Below are positions 43,601 through 51,104 of a stretch of DNA of 64,000 nt, piece by piece. The notes beneath the pieces are model-generated. The model was not told the DNA's origin, did no database searches, and saw only the letters and a list, made by a program, of their open reading frames with translations. The DNA comes from Streptomyces apocyni (lineage in GTDB: Bacteria > Actinomycetota > Actinomycetes > Streptomycetales > Streptomycetaceae): assembly GCF_009739465.1 (NCBI RefSeq), contig NZ_WHOM01000033.1:301085-365084 (forward strand). The letters run 5' to 3'. Every line of letters starts with the position of its first letter. Position 1 is the stretch's first letter. The translations under genes and the position numbers were made by a program.

Positions 43601-44599
43601 CAGCTGGTGCTCTACGCGCGCGTGGCGCTGGCTGGTTCGGTGCTGGCGCTGGCCTGCTGGGGCTGGCTGCGGCGCCGCGCCCACCGGTACGCCGAGCGCT
43701 CGCTGCTCGTCCTCACGTTCGTGCCGTTCCTGGGCTTCGGCATGCAGTCGTACGGCGGCGAAATGGCCCTGCGCGTCTTTATGTTCGCCCTGCCGGGGGC
43801 AGCCCTGCTCGCGGGCCTCGCGCTGTTCCCGCGCACCGGCGTCACGGCACAGGAGCGCGACCGGGACCGGGTGAGCCTGGCTCCACTGGCCGCGCTCCTC
43901 GCGGGGCTGATCCTGGTCGGCGGCTTCCTGATCGCCCGTTGGGGCAACGAGCCCTTCGAGCGGGTACGCGGCGGTGAGGTCGCGGCCATGGAGTACGTGT
44001 ACGAGCATGACCGGCCGACCGCGCGGCTGCTGTGGATGAGCGATAACACCGAGGTCAATGTGACGCCCGCGATGCCCTGGGGCAGCAGGGACATGGAGCG
44101 AGTGCGGTACGTGCCCACGCTGGCGCCGCCCGACCCGGTGCTGGTCTCCGGCCTGGTGAAGGCCCTCAAGGACGCGGGCCCCAACTCGTACCTGATGGTC
44201 AACCGGGGGCAGTCGACCTACCTGTACATGGACGCGGGCTATCCACGGAACTGGGAGACCCGGGTGCTCCGCAGTCTCGACGCCCGGCCGGAGCTGACGA
44301 AGGTGTTCGCGCACGACGACGCCTCCCTCTACGCGCTGAAGACGCAGCCGAGGGGGCCGGTGGAGCAGCCCGCTCCGGGGCCCCCTGGCCCCAGGGTGAC
44401 CTGGACGCCGTGGTCGGTGGTGGGGGCCTTCGCGGCGGTGGCGCTGATCGCGCTGCTGACGGCGCGCGAGGTGGTACGGGTGTCAGTGCGGCCGAGTGCG
44501 CGGCGACTGCGGTGGCTGCAAGGGACGTTCTGGTTCGCGCTGCCGCTGCTGGCGGTGCTGGTGGCTTCGCTGGTGCAGCGGTTCGTGACGCTGGTGTAG
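40631..44599 (+). CDS. Giant flippase-plus-polymerase-like membrane fusion
   Basis: 1322 residues. A Gly-rich start (GGGGGGGGGD, about 36-45) is followed by a polysaccharide flippase-like (Wzx/MATE-like) domain with 12-14 helices from about 48 to 450 (LNTCISGVLGLGFWLAAARYY; FLAGDYTGALFSLAVVYLLP). A charged, disordered linker of about 200 residues (450-655) holds two copies of a PTWAL segment and TPEPEPSGERS-like stretches. The C-terminal part (about 658-1322) has about ten more helices, a large outer domain (about 1100-1255) and two closing helices, similar to Wzy polymerase or GT-C glycosyltransferases. Flipping and polymerising lipid-linked units in one chain is inferred. The GTG start overlaps the deacetylase stop. 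Confidence 0.85.
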   Translation: MTDTTTQAGVTASEPTGTARRAPSARRLGLRLPRRGGGGGGGGGDPLFRNAYALMLNTCISGVLGLGFWLAAARYYSDTAVGQGSAAIAAMKLLAGLTAVTLTGAVARFIPIAGRATGRFIFRTYAGSSLLVAVAAGIFLLTLDLWGPSYRFLHGPLNGLGFLLAVVAWSVLTLQDGVLTGLRSALWVPVGNTVFSVVKLVLLIVFAAAIPTAGVFVSWVAAIGVSVLPLGWLVFRRLVPRHVKATEGKSTPPTARELGRFLAGDYTGALFSLAVVYLLPVIVAAQVTSVDNAYFYITATIAGTVNLLAINMGASLTVEGAHDPARLAANCRAALRRMARIMLPVCGALFFGAPYILGAFGQGYADAATGLLRVFAVGALLRVVIETYFAVLRAQSRTSGLAYLQGALCVLVLGLTLLLLPRMGLIGAGIAEVSSLALIATIAGFKLYRIVRSVPPGAGRPASVAPDGDLADLGTAESDSGTVRLTKDTGQRPTWALRRVFDASTLELGVRADIDHQERRPDLRAGPGETGADAPATRDADEDEDRDRDRDGAPAQDSGPAPDSGTVQIRGLFFGDVQPGARGAHLKDTGPPVAGDAEEHRPTWALNAPLAPPAPRPGSTPEPEPSGERSADLAHAPSPATPPPSPKPTPTPHSWRRTYGIGALLAAALALFWVPVLGMSEADLEAMGGLGLISVLPPATLLGAALLVVAFASLLWHERPHRVLLTLVLLATLVSLHALPAVIEAEPRFATAWQHLGFLEYIDRTGTAAPDLDARFSWPGFFAAAVFVAEACGVSDLSGVIRWWPLAIQLLYLPPMFLLTRSMRAGWRARWTGVWIFVLSGWVGQDYFSPQGFTFLLYLVFVAILLAWFRAPRMLWAKRRPGEAEVLPSTRGQRTVLLLVLLALFAATVPAHQLTPFVMLGVLAVLVLVGRSELRGLPILFGVLVAVWVGFFAEPYWSGHFDELFGGVGGVGGNVTSSVAGRIEGGSSTHQLVLYARVALAGSVLALACWGWLRRRAHRYAERSLLVLTFVPFLGFGMQSYGGEMALRVFMFALPGAALLAGLALFPRTGVTAQERDRDRVSLAPLAALLAGLILVGGFLIARWGNEPFERVRGGEVAAMEYVYEHDRPTARLLWMSDNTEVNVTPAMPWGSRDMERVRYVPTLAPPDPVLVSGLVKALKDAGPNSYLMVNRGQSTYLYMDAGYPRNWETRVLRSLDARPELTKVFAHDDASLYALKTQPRGPVEQPAPGPPGPRVTWTPWSVVGAFAAVALIALLTAREVVRVSVRPSARRLRWLQGTFWFALPLLAVLVASLVQRFVTLV

Positions 44600-44638
44600 G
44601 CGGCGGTTCGTGACGACGGTGTAGGCGCTGGTGCCTCT

Positions 44639-46051
44639 TCAGCGCTTGAGCCACTTCACCTCGTGGCCGCGCAGGTCGACGCTCTCACCGTCGATGCGCG
44701 CGATGATCGGACGGTCGAGGGTGTTCACCACCAAGGCGACCTGGTCGTCCGCGATGACCCGGACGTCCGACGCGTCGTCCTCGGCCGCGATGTCCACCGT
44801 CTCGTAGGACGTGCCCGGCGGGAACTCCCGGTGAAAGCGGGAGATGAGCTCCAGCATCGGCAGACCGCTGCCGCCGTCGCTCAGTTCGGTGGACCGCCAC
44901 AGGCAGCCCGCGCAGGAGGCGCCCTTGTTCTGCGGGTTCCAGTAGAAGCCGGTGGACGCCCCGCCCTTGGCCATGGCGATCAGTCCTGAGGCGTGGACGG
45001 CGACCCGGTGCGATTCCTCCCAGCCCGCGCGCGCGTCCTGGGCGTCGCCCGGCTCGACGTAGTACTCGGCCCACCACAGCGGCAGGTCGCCGGTCTGCTC
45101 GCGCACCCAGCGGCCGACAGCCGTGAGCTTCTCGGTGGCCCGGAACGCGTCAGGAAGCAGCTCGTCGTCGACGGTGTAGCTGGAGCCGTCCACGACCACG
45201 AAGTCGGCTCCCTTCTTGTGCTCGTTCCAGTAGCGGAAGGCGTCCAGGACCCTCTGGTCGGCGCTCCCCCAGGGGCCCTTGAGCTCGGTGGAGGCGTTCT
45301 GCCGCTGGCGTGGGTCGAGGCTGTCCATGACCAGATAGGGACCGCCGACCATGATGTCCTTGTCGACCTTCTTCAGCGCGTCGTGGACCAGGTTGTAGAG
45401 CTCGGTGTAACCCTCGTGGTCCCAGCGGCCCTTGTCCGCGTCCCAGAAGCCCTTGAACTCGTTCCAGACGACAAAGTGACGTACGTCGGGATAGCGCTTG
45501 GCGACGGTGGCGGCGAGTCGCGCGAAGTCCTTGTAGTGGGCGCGTACGGGGGCCTTCTCGACCTGGTCCCAGTCGGTGTTGTCGACGCCCGGCTCGCCGC
45601 CTTTCATCCAGTCCGGTGCGCAGCACAAGGTGATCACCGGGGTGCCGCCGGTGGCGCGGACGAAGTCCATCCGGCGGTCTATCGCGGCGAAGTCGTAGTG
45701 CCCTGGGACGGGTTCGGGGTTGTCGGCGCCCCAGCCCATGATGTGCTGGATCTGCGGAAGCGGCTGCTTGGCCAGCAGCTTCTCGGCTCGCTGGACGGCG
45801 GCGGCCTCGCCCTCGTCCGCGCTGTTGGCGGTGTGGGTGAAGCCCCAGCCGAGTTCGGGGCTTGGCTTCCCGGGAGGTGTCACGGGCGTGCCGTGGACCT
45901 TGTCACCGTCGGTGGTGGTCCCTGCCGTCGAACCGCCGCTGTCACGCGGGGAGCTGAGGGTCACGACCAGGGCCAGTACGGCCAGCCCCACACCGAACAG
46001 CGCGGCGAGCCGCCACCGCCGTACCCCCGTGTCCCACCCATGACGTCCCAT
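44639..46051 (-). CDS. Membrane-anchored GH39-like glycosidase
   Basis: 470 residues. One N-terminal membrane helix (about 13-32) precedes the secreted catalytic part. The (beta/alpha)8 fold of clan GH-A is indicated by VVWNEFKGFW (acid/base Glu in the NE pair) and LWWAEYYV (nucleophile Glu), with TPVITLCCAPDWMKGGEPG before them. It resembles beta-xylosidase/GH39-type proteins found with exopolysaccharide operons, as in PslG, which trims or releases polymer. The start is uncertain: ATG 46051 gives the short form; the frame is open to ATG 46171, adding 40 basic residues. Convergent with the fusion gene, so it is a separate unit at the end of the glycan locus. Confidence 0.82.
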   Translation of the reverse strand: MGRHGWDTGVRRWRLAALFGVGLAVLALVVTLSSPRDSGGSTAGTTTDGDKVHGTPVTPPGKPSPELGWGFTHTANSADEGEAAAVQRAEKLLAKQPLPQIQHIMGWGADNPEPVPGHYDFAAIDRRMDFVRATGGTPVITLCCAPDWMKGGEPGVDNTDWDQVEKAPVRAHYKDFARLAATVAKRYPDVRHFVVWNEFKGFWDADKGRWDHEGYTELYNLVHDALKKVDKDIMVGGPYLVMDSLDPRQRQNASTELKGPWGSADQRVLDAFRYWNEHKKGADFVVVDGSSYTVDDELLPDAFRATEKLTAVGRWVREQTGDLPLWWAEYYVEPGDAQDARAGWEESHRVAVHASGLIAMAKGGASTGFYWNPQNKGASCAGCLWRSTELSDGGSGLPMLELISRFHREFPPGTSYETVDIAAEDDASDVRVIADDQVALVVNTLDRPIIARIDGESVDLRGHEVKWLKR

Positions 46052-46177
46052 CAGAAGCCATGGTATCCGGGGGAGTTGTCCCAGCGGCGGGGTTCGCCGC
46101 CACAGGTCGGTAACGAGGCCGCGGCGGGCCTGGGGAAATCCGGTGCGCGAGGTGGCCCGGTGCCGGATCATGGCCGC

Positions 46178-47287
46178 ATGTCAGCCACCCCGGTCGATCC
46201 GCTGCACGCTCTGCCGATCCGTCTCAACATCGACGACAGCGACTCGCCGTCGGACGTCGTCGACGCGCTGTTCCTCGGCCGCTTCGCGACCGGCGAGCAG
46301 CCGTACGCGCACAGCGCCTCGCTGGACCGCGTCAAGCCGCGCGCCACGCTGCTGCCGCCACGCGCGACCGTGCTGCGCGCGGCCCGCGACGGCGACCGCA
46401 GCGCGACGCTCGCCGAGGGCGACGGCTGGACACTGCTGATCTCCCGCTGGAACAGGGGCGCCGACGTCACGGTCACCGCGGTCACGGCCGAGCTGGCCGA
46501 GAAGGTCGTCGGGCAGGCCACGGACGGTGCGGCGGACGAGCCCGAACCACAGCCGGAGAACGTCACGATGGGCTTCTGGTACGTCTCACCCCGCCGTGGC
46601 CCGCACCGTACGACGCGGCAGATCTCGGCGGGCACCTGGGACGAGGTGCGGTCCAACTACACGGCGCCGGTGGCGGACGCGATGGACGGGCTGATGAAGA
46701 CGACGCCCGAGGACATCGCGGGGCGGCTCCTGCTGCTGCACGGCCCGCCGGGCACCGGGAAGACCTCGGCGCTGCGGACGCTGGCCCGCTCCTGGCGCGA
46801 CTGGTGCCAGGTGGACTGCGTACTGGACCCGGAGCGGCTGTTCTCGGATGTGGGCTATCTGATGGACATCGCGATCGGCGAGGACGACGGTACGGCCAAG
46901 GGCCGCTGGCGACTGCTGCTGCTCGAGGACTGCGACGAACTGATCCGTGGCGAGGCCAAGCACACGGCGGGGCAGGCGCTCTCGCGGCTGCTGAACCTCA
47001 CGGACGGGCTGCTCGGGCAGGGGCGCAACGTGCTGGTCGGCGTGACCACGAACGAGGATCTGGAGCGGCTGCACCCGGCCGTGGTGCGTCCTGGGCGCTG
47101 CCTGGCCCGGATCGAGGTCGGCCCGCTGACGCGCGCGGAGTCCGTGAACTGGCTCGGCCGCACGGACGAGGGCCTCGGCCGTGACGGCGCGACCCTCGCC
47201 GAGTTGTACGCGCTGCGCCGTGGCACGGCCCCGACGTCGGTCCCGGAGCAGCGGGGCGCGGACGCGGACGGGGGCCTGTATTTGTGA
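46178..47287 (+). CDS. AAA-family ATPase with N-terminal DUF5925-like domain
   Basis: 369 residues. The AAA module starts about residue 160: Walker A GPPGTGKTS (about 188-196), Walker B LLLLEDCDE (about 245-253), sensor 1 LVGVTTNED and the arginine finger region HPAVVRPGRCLARIE. The N-terminal 150 residues (LNIDDSDSPSDVVDALFLGRF) look like the DUF5925 domain that accompanies this ATPase in actinobacteria, from memory. Role unknown; AAA proteins of this kind act as remodelling motors. The start ATG at 46178 is 126 bp from the divergent glycosidase start, so they may share a control region. Confidence 0.85.
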   Translation: MSATPVDPLHALPIRLNIDDSDSPSDVVDALFLGRFATGEQPYAHSASLDRVKPRATLLPPRATVLRAARDGDRSATLAEGDGWTLLISRWNRGADVTVTAVTAELAEKVVGQATDGAADEPEPQPENVTMGFWYVSPRRGPHRTTRQISAGTWDEVRSNYTAPVADAMDGLMKTTPEDIAGRLLLLHGPPGTGKTSALRTLARSWRDWCQVDCVLDPERLFSDVGYLMDIAIGEDDGTAKGRWRLLLLEDCDELIRGEAKHTAGQALSRLLNLTDGLLGQGRNVLVGVTTNEDLERLHPAVVRPGRCLARIEVGPLTRAESVNWLGRTDEGLGRDGATLAELYALRRGTAPTSVPEQRGADADGGLYL

Positions 47288-47333
47288 CGGGCGCCGCCGC
47301 CCCCGCCTGCCCCGTATCCATGGGTCCGTTCGC

Positions 47334-47705
47334 CTACGAGTACGCCGCCCGCAGCGCCTCCTCCACCGCCGCCAGCGCCGCCGCCCGGTCCAGGCCAAGC
47401 CGCCGGGCGTGCGTGGCGTACTCGGCGGCCGCGGCGGCGGCCTTGCGGGCCGCCGCGTCCCCCGCGGCCGCCACGAACGTCCCCTGGCGGCCCCGCGTCT
47501 CGATCACGCCGTCCGTCTCCAGCGCGCGGTACGCCTTGGCCACGGTGTTCGCGGCCAGCCCCAACTGCTCGGCGAGGCCGCGCACCGTCGGCAGCTTGTA
47601 GCCCACCGGCAAGGTCCCCGAGCGGGCCAGCTCGGAGATCTGCGTGCGTAGTTGCTCGTACGGCGCGGTCGCGGCGCCCGGGTCGATGTCAAGCCTCAAG
47701 GTCAC
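47334..47705 (-). CDS. Short GntR-family regulator (YtrA type)
   Basis: 123 residues. Winged helix (YEQLRTQISELARSGTLPVGYKLPTVRGLAEQLGLAANTVAKAYRALETDGVI spans about 16-68, quoted by position) and a short helical tail, typical for YtrA-like regulators. The usual ABC-transporter partner is not adjacent. GTG 47705 was chosen because the reading frame upstream is in another gene's coding strand. It is divergent from the GNAT gene, about 70 bp apart, and may control it. Confidence 0.87.
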   Translation of the reverse strand: MTLRLDIDPGAATAPYEQLRTQISELARSGTLPVGYKLPTVRGLAEQLGLAANTVAKAYRALETDGVIETRGRQGTFVAAAGDAAARKAAAAAAEYATHARRLGLDRAAALAAVEEALRAAYS

Positions 47706-47775
47706 GGGCCGAGTATCCCGTACGGACGGAAAAACGGGAGGCAGGGGGCGCGCCCCACGCGTAGCGTGCCGCTCC

Positions 47776-48705
47776 ATGGCATTGATCGTTCGCGCACTCC
47801 GCACCGGAGACTCCCACGACGCCGAGGCGTTCGCCCGCGTCCGTCGGGCGGCCCTTCCCTTCATGCTGGCCACCGCCGACTCCGTCGCCTTCGACCTCGC
47901 CCAGGCGCATCCTGAGGCCCACTTCCAGATGCTCGTCGCCGAGGCGGACGGGGAGATCATCGGCACCGCGCAGACGGGCCTCGCCTACGACAGCCCGGAG
48001 CCAGGGCAGGCCTTCGCCAACGTCTATGTCGACCCCGAGCGGCAGGGGCGTGGCGCGGGTTCGCTGATCCTGCGCACCGCCGAGGAGCGGCTTGCGGCGC
48101 TGGGCGCCACCACCGTCTACTCCTGGGTCCTGGACGCACCGGCGCATCGGGCCTTCGCCGAGAAGCGCGGGTACCGCTCCAGCCGGTCGGCCCACTTCCT
48201 CCGCCTCGACCTGGTGAACGGCCCGCTGCCACCGCTGCCCGAGGTGCCCGCCGGGGTCGAGTTGCGCACGGGCGAGGACTTCGCGGACGATCCACGTCCG
48301 CTGTTCGACCTGGACGCGGAGACCATGGCGGACGAGCCGAGCGACATCGGTGTGGAGTTCGTGGACTACGCGCACTGGCTGACCCACACCTGGCGGCATC
48401 CGCTGTTTGACCGCGCGCTGACCACGGTGGCGGTATGGGACGGCCGACCCGTGGCGTTCACCCTGGCCCGCGGGGACGGCGGCGCCCGCTACGGGTCGGT
48501 GATGACGGGTACGGCCCGCGACCACCGCGGTCTCGGCCTGGCCAAGCTGGCCAAGGCCGCCTCGCTGCACCGCGCCCGCGCCGCGGGTCGCACCGAGGCC
48601 TTCACCGGCAACGACACGGGCAACGGGCCCATGTTGGCCATCAACAGGTGGTTCAGCTACGAGGTCGGCGCTACGGAGGTGCGTTATGTCCGCGAGCTCG
48701 GTTGA
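47776..48705 (+). CDS. Double GNAT N-acetyltransferase
   Basis: 309 residues made of two GNAT folds. The first has the acetyl-CoA-binding motif YVDPERQGRGAGSLIL (about residues 87-102); the second has TGTARDHRGLGLAKLAKAAS (about 247-266) and NDTGNGPMLAINRWFSYEVG near the end. It may acetylate a small amine or antibiotic-like molecule. Mycothiol synthase-like members also have two GNAT repeats, but the length and motifs do not identify it as MshD. It is followed by a DUF402 gene with 20 bp overlap. Confidence 0.9.
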   Translation: MALIVRALRTGDSHDAEAFARVRRAALPFMLATADSVAFDLAQAHPEAHFQMLVAEADGEIIGTAQTGLAYDSPEPGQAFANVYVDPERQGRGAGSLILRTAEERLAALGATTVYSWVLDAPAHRAFAEKRGYRSSRSAHFLRLDLVNGPLPPLPEVPAGVELRTGEDFADDPRPLFDLDAETMADEPSDIGVEFVDYAHWLTHTWRHPLFDRALTTVAVWDGRPVAFTLARGDGGARYGSVMTGTARDHRGLGLAKLAKAASLHRARAAGRTEAFTGNDTGNGPMLAINRWFSYEVGATEVRYVRELG

Positions 48706-49201
48706 GATCGTCCTCACCAAGGCGGGTCGCACGAAGATCCGCTATCCGGCGGCCGTCGTGAGCGACGACGGCACGCGCCTCACGGTCCGCGCCCCCTGGG
48801 CCGCCGATGGCACCAGGGACTTCGGCTTCGTCCGCTTCGAGCCGGGCGACGTCTTCACCGAGCACTACTGGCGCGACCGGTGGTACGCGGTCAAGGAGGT
48901 CCGCACGGCCGACGGCACCCTGAAGGGCTGGTACTGCGACGTGACCCGCCCGGCCGTACTGTCCGACTCCGGCACCGGCACCGGCACCGGCACCGAGCTG
49001 ACGGTCGAGGACCTGGATCTGGACCTGTGGTGCTCGGCGGACGGCAAGACGGTACTGCGCCTGGACGAGGACGAGTTCGCCGCGAGCGGCCTGCCCGAGC
49101 GCGACCCGCGGACAGCCGACCGCGCCCGCCGGGCCCTGGACGAACTGGAACTCCTCGCGAGCCAGGGCTGGCTGAGCTCGCTGGCGGCGGACAGACCCTA
49201 G
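48686..49201 (+). CDS. DUF402 protein (FomD/NtdP-like fold)
   Basis: 171 residues. VRFEPGDVFTEHYWRDRWYAVKEV, GWYCDVTRPAVL and LDLWCSADGKTVLRLDEDEF (in windows of at most 20 by position) form the DUF402 barrel that binds divalent metal and hydrolyses nucleoside phosphates or phosphonate-nucleotide intermediates in characterised members. It overlaps the GNAT gene by 20 bp, so it is translationally linked. It shares its stop region with the convergent fusion gene (CTAG at 49198-49201). Confidence 0.85.
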   Translation: MSASSVEIVLTKAGRTKIRYPAAVVSDDGTRLTVRAPWAADGTRDFGFVRFEPGDVFTEHYWRDRWYAVKEVRTADGTLKGWYCDVTRPAVLSDSGTGTGTGTELTVEDLDLDLWCSADGKTVLRLDEDEFAASGLPERDPRTADRARRALDELELLASQGWLSSLAADRP

Positions 49202-50328
49202 GCGCCTGGTAGGGCGGGGTCGTCGGACGGCAGGAGGGACGTAGCGCGGCTCGCACCCTCACGTTCGTACGCGATGGAGTCCCCCGCCTCGTGCAGGTGG
49301 AGGACAAACCGCTCCCCCGCCCGATAAGCGTCGAGCCCCGCTCGGCAGTACGCCACCAGGTCGTCCGGCAGCGCGTCCAGGGGGTGCCAGCTGAGTTCGG
49401 AACACTTGTCCGGCTCGGCGTTGACCGGCTCGCCGCCCACGCCGTACCCGGCCTCGAAGAACCAGCCGATGCGGGAGTCGCCGCTCGGCGAGCGGTGCTG
49501 CATGACCAGCGCGACACGGAGATCGTCCAGGCGGAGCCGCAGGCCGACCTCCTCGTACGCCTCCCGGATCATCGCCTCCCGAACGTCCTCGCCATCCTCG
49601 AGGTGGCCCGACGGCGCGTGCAACAGGCCGTCCGCGTAACCGGTGTTGGTACGCCGGGCCAGCAGCACCTCATCGCCTCGGCGCACCAGCAGGTGCACGT
49701 CGACGACTTCGGCGTGCCGCCGCTTTCCGGCGCGGGTCGCCACGATCACGTACCGCTCGTCGTCGACCGCGCGCCCCCACAGCCGCGCGTCCCCGGAGAG
49801 CCGCTCGGAGTGGACGCGGTCGGCCAGGGGGCCCAGGGCGCCGGTCAGCCGGGCGGCCGGGATGCCGACCGGGCTGACGGTCCCCCACACTCCCTCGACC
49901 AGCACCAGCCGCCCGCCCGGGCGCAGCAGCGAGACCCAGTGGCGCAGCGCCGCCTCCGGGTCGGGCAGCAGCCACAGCACATGCCGGGCCAGCACGACGT
50001 CAAACCGCCGCCCCGAGACGGGCGGGCGCCCCGCGTCGCCCACCAGGACCTCGGCGCCGGTCCCGGCCAGCTTGGCCCGGGCCCGCGCGGCCATCTCCGG
50101 TGAGAGGTCGACCCCGGTGACCCGGTGTCCCCGCTCGGCGGCGAGCAGCGACAGGCTCCCCGTACCGCACCCGAGATCGAGCACGTCGGACGGCTCGCGG
50201 GGCAGCCAGTCGCTGAGCCTGGCGGCCCAGGCCTCCCGCGCCACGGGGTCCCGCAGCCCGTGATCGGGCTCCTCGTCGAAGGTGGCGGCCTCGGCGTCCC
50301 ACTCGCGTACGGTCCAGTCGTTGGTCAT
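49198..50328 (-). CDS. Methyltransferase-NUDIX hydrolase fusion
   Basis: 376 residues. The N-terminal 200 residues form a class I SAM methyltransferase: VLDLGCGTGSLSLLAAERGHR (by position 48-68), motif II DVVLARHVLWLL and a LRPGGRLVLVEGVWG strand. The C-terminal half (about 211-345) is a NUDIX domain with a complete box GHLEDGEDVREAMIREAYEE at about 247-268, followed by VGL. Domain joining on one reading frame is seen directly; joint function (methylating and hydrolysing related nucleotides?) is unknown. The ATG start at 50328. Convergent with DUF402; stop codons overlap by four bases. Confidence 0.88.
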   Translation of the reverse strand: MTNDWTVREWDAEAATFDEEPDHGLRDPVAREAWAARLSDWLPREPSDVLDLGCGTGSLSLLAAERGHRVTGVDLSPEMAARARAKLAGTGAEVLVGDAGRPPVSGRRFDVVLARHVLWLLPDPEAALRHWVSLLRPGGRLVLVEGVWGTVSPVGIPAARLTGALGPLADRVHSERLSGDARLWGRAVDDERYVIVATRAGKRRHAEVVDVHLLVRRGDEVLLARRTNTGYADGLLHAPSGHLEDGEDVREAMIREAYEEVGLRLRLDDLRVALVMQHRSPSGDSRIGWFFEAGYGVGGEPVNAEPDKCSELSWHPLDALPDDLVAYCRAGLDAYRAGERFVLHLHEAGDSIAYEREGASRATSLLPSDDPALPGA

Positions 50329-50531
50329 GCGCTGATCGTCGCAGCCACCACTGACAACAGGCCGTGCTCGCGAGGCTTCAGAGAGGCGACCTCAGGGGAC
50401 ACTCATGTGACGAGCGCCACATCAATCCGTGACCAACGCCACTGACAAGGGGGCTGGCGATGGGTAAGGCTCCTTGTCTGGGTCTACCTCTACGGAGGAA
50501 CAGACCGGGACGACTGCACTAGGAGGCCGTC

Positions 50532-50666
50532 ATGCGCCGCCAGACCGTACAGAAGCCCGTCAACAAGACCGTGAGCCGTCGGCAGCGGGACCGCGCCGAG
50601 GAAACGCCGCGCCCGCGCCCCGAAATCCGCCAGGACATCCGCAGTACCTGGTGGCCGGACGGCTGA
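50532..50666 (+). CDS. Small basic protein of 44 residues
   Basis: ATG at 50532 with a perfect AGGAGG (50521-50526) 5 nt before it; stop TGA at 50664. The product is basic (MRRQTVQKPVNKTVSRRQRD, ending in RSTWWPDG) with a Trp pair, no signal peptide and no membrane segment. An upstream 20-codon open frame from 50460 ends at the TAG overlapping this ribosome site. Function unknown; a real gene is supported mainly by the ribosome site and codon pattern. Confidence 0.55.
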   Translation: MRRQTVQKPVNKTVSRRQRDRAEETPRPRPEIRQDIRSTWWPDG

Positions 50667-51104
50667 GCCAGCCCGGGCTCACCCACCTGGCGGCCCGGGC
50701 GCCAGACACCGCACCCGCACCGTGAGGCCACCCTCCGGGTTGGCCCGCGCGGGACAGCGGCGCCCTGCCGCCGTACTGGGCGTATCCGCCGCGAGCAAGC
50801 CGAACTCCTCCGGCAAGTGACCCGGCCCTCGCCCACTCCAGCGCCGCACACGGCCTGAGCGCCTGTGCGGGCGACAGCGGACATTCCAGACCCGCTCTTA
50901 ATCACCGCTGAGCCCATCCTTAACTCGACCATAAGGATCGCCCTCACCCCACCTCAGCAGGCGATTTCACGGTTCCCACGGGCTAGCTTTCTGATCGCCG
51001 GGGCGAGTTCGAACCACCGGCGCCGCTGGTTTCGGGGGGCGGCACCGCCGGTTCGCACTCGCCTCGTGGCCCCCCACGTGGAACCGTCAGAGGAGATCGT
51101 CACC
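50667..51104. other. 438-bp gap upstream of the LPMO gene
   Basis: No convincing gene. Several short open frames cross it, none with a family match. The stretch 50880-50990 is less GC-rich and runs ...CTTAACTCGACC... and probably holds the LPMO promoter. An open frame continuing into the LPMO gene is not used, since the LPMO has a good AGAGGAG ribosome site and signal peptide. Confidence 0.5.

Noticed and set aside
42458..44314. 618-codon minus-strand frame inside the flippase fusion gene
   Set aside because: Gln/Arg/His-rich shadow of a confirmed membrane protein, no motif.
51003..51040. tRNA-like TPsiC arm (GTTCGAACC) before the LPMO gene
   Set aside because: No acceptor stem, anticodon arm or CCA-proximal pairing in the neighbourhood; one arm-like word is not enough.
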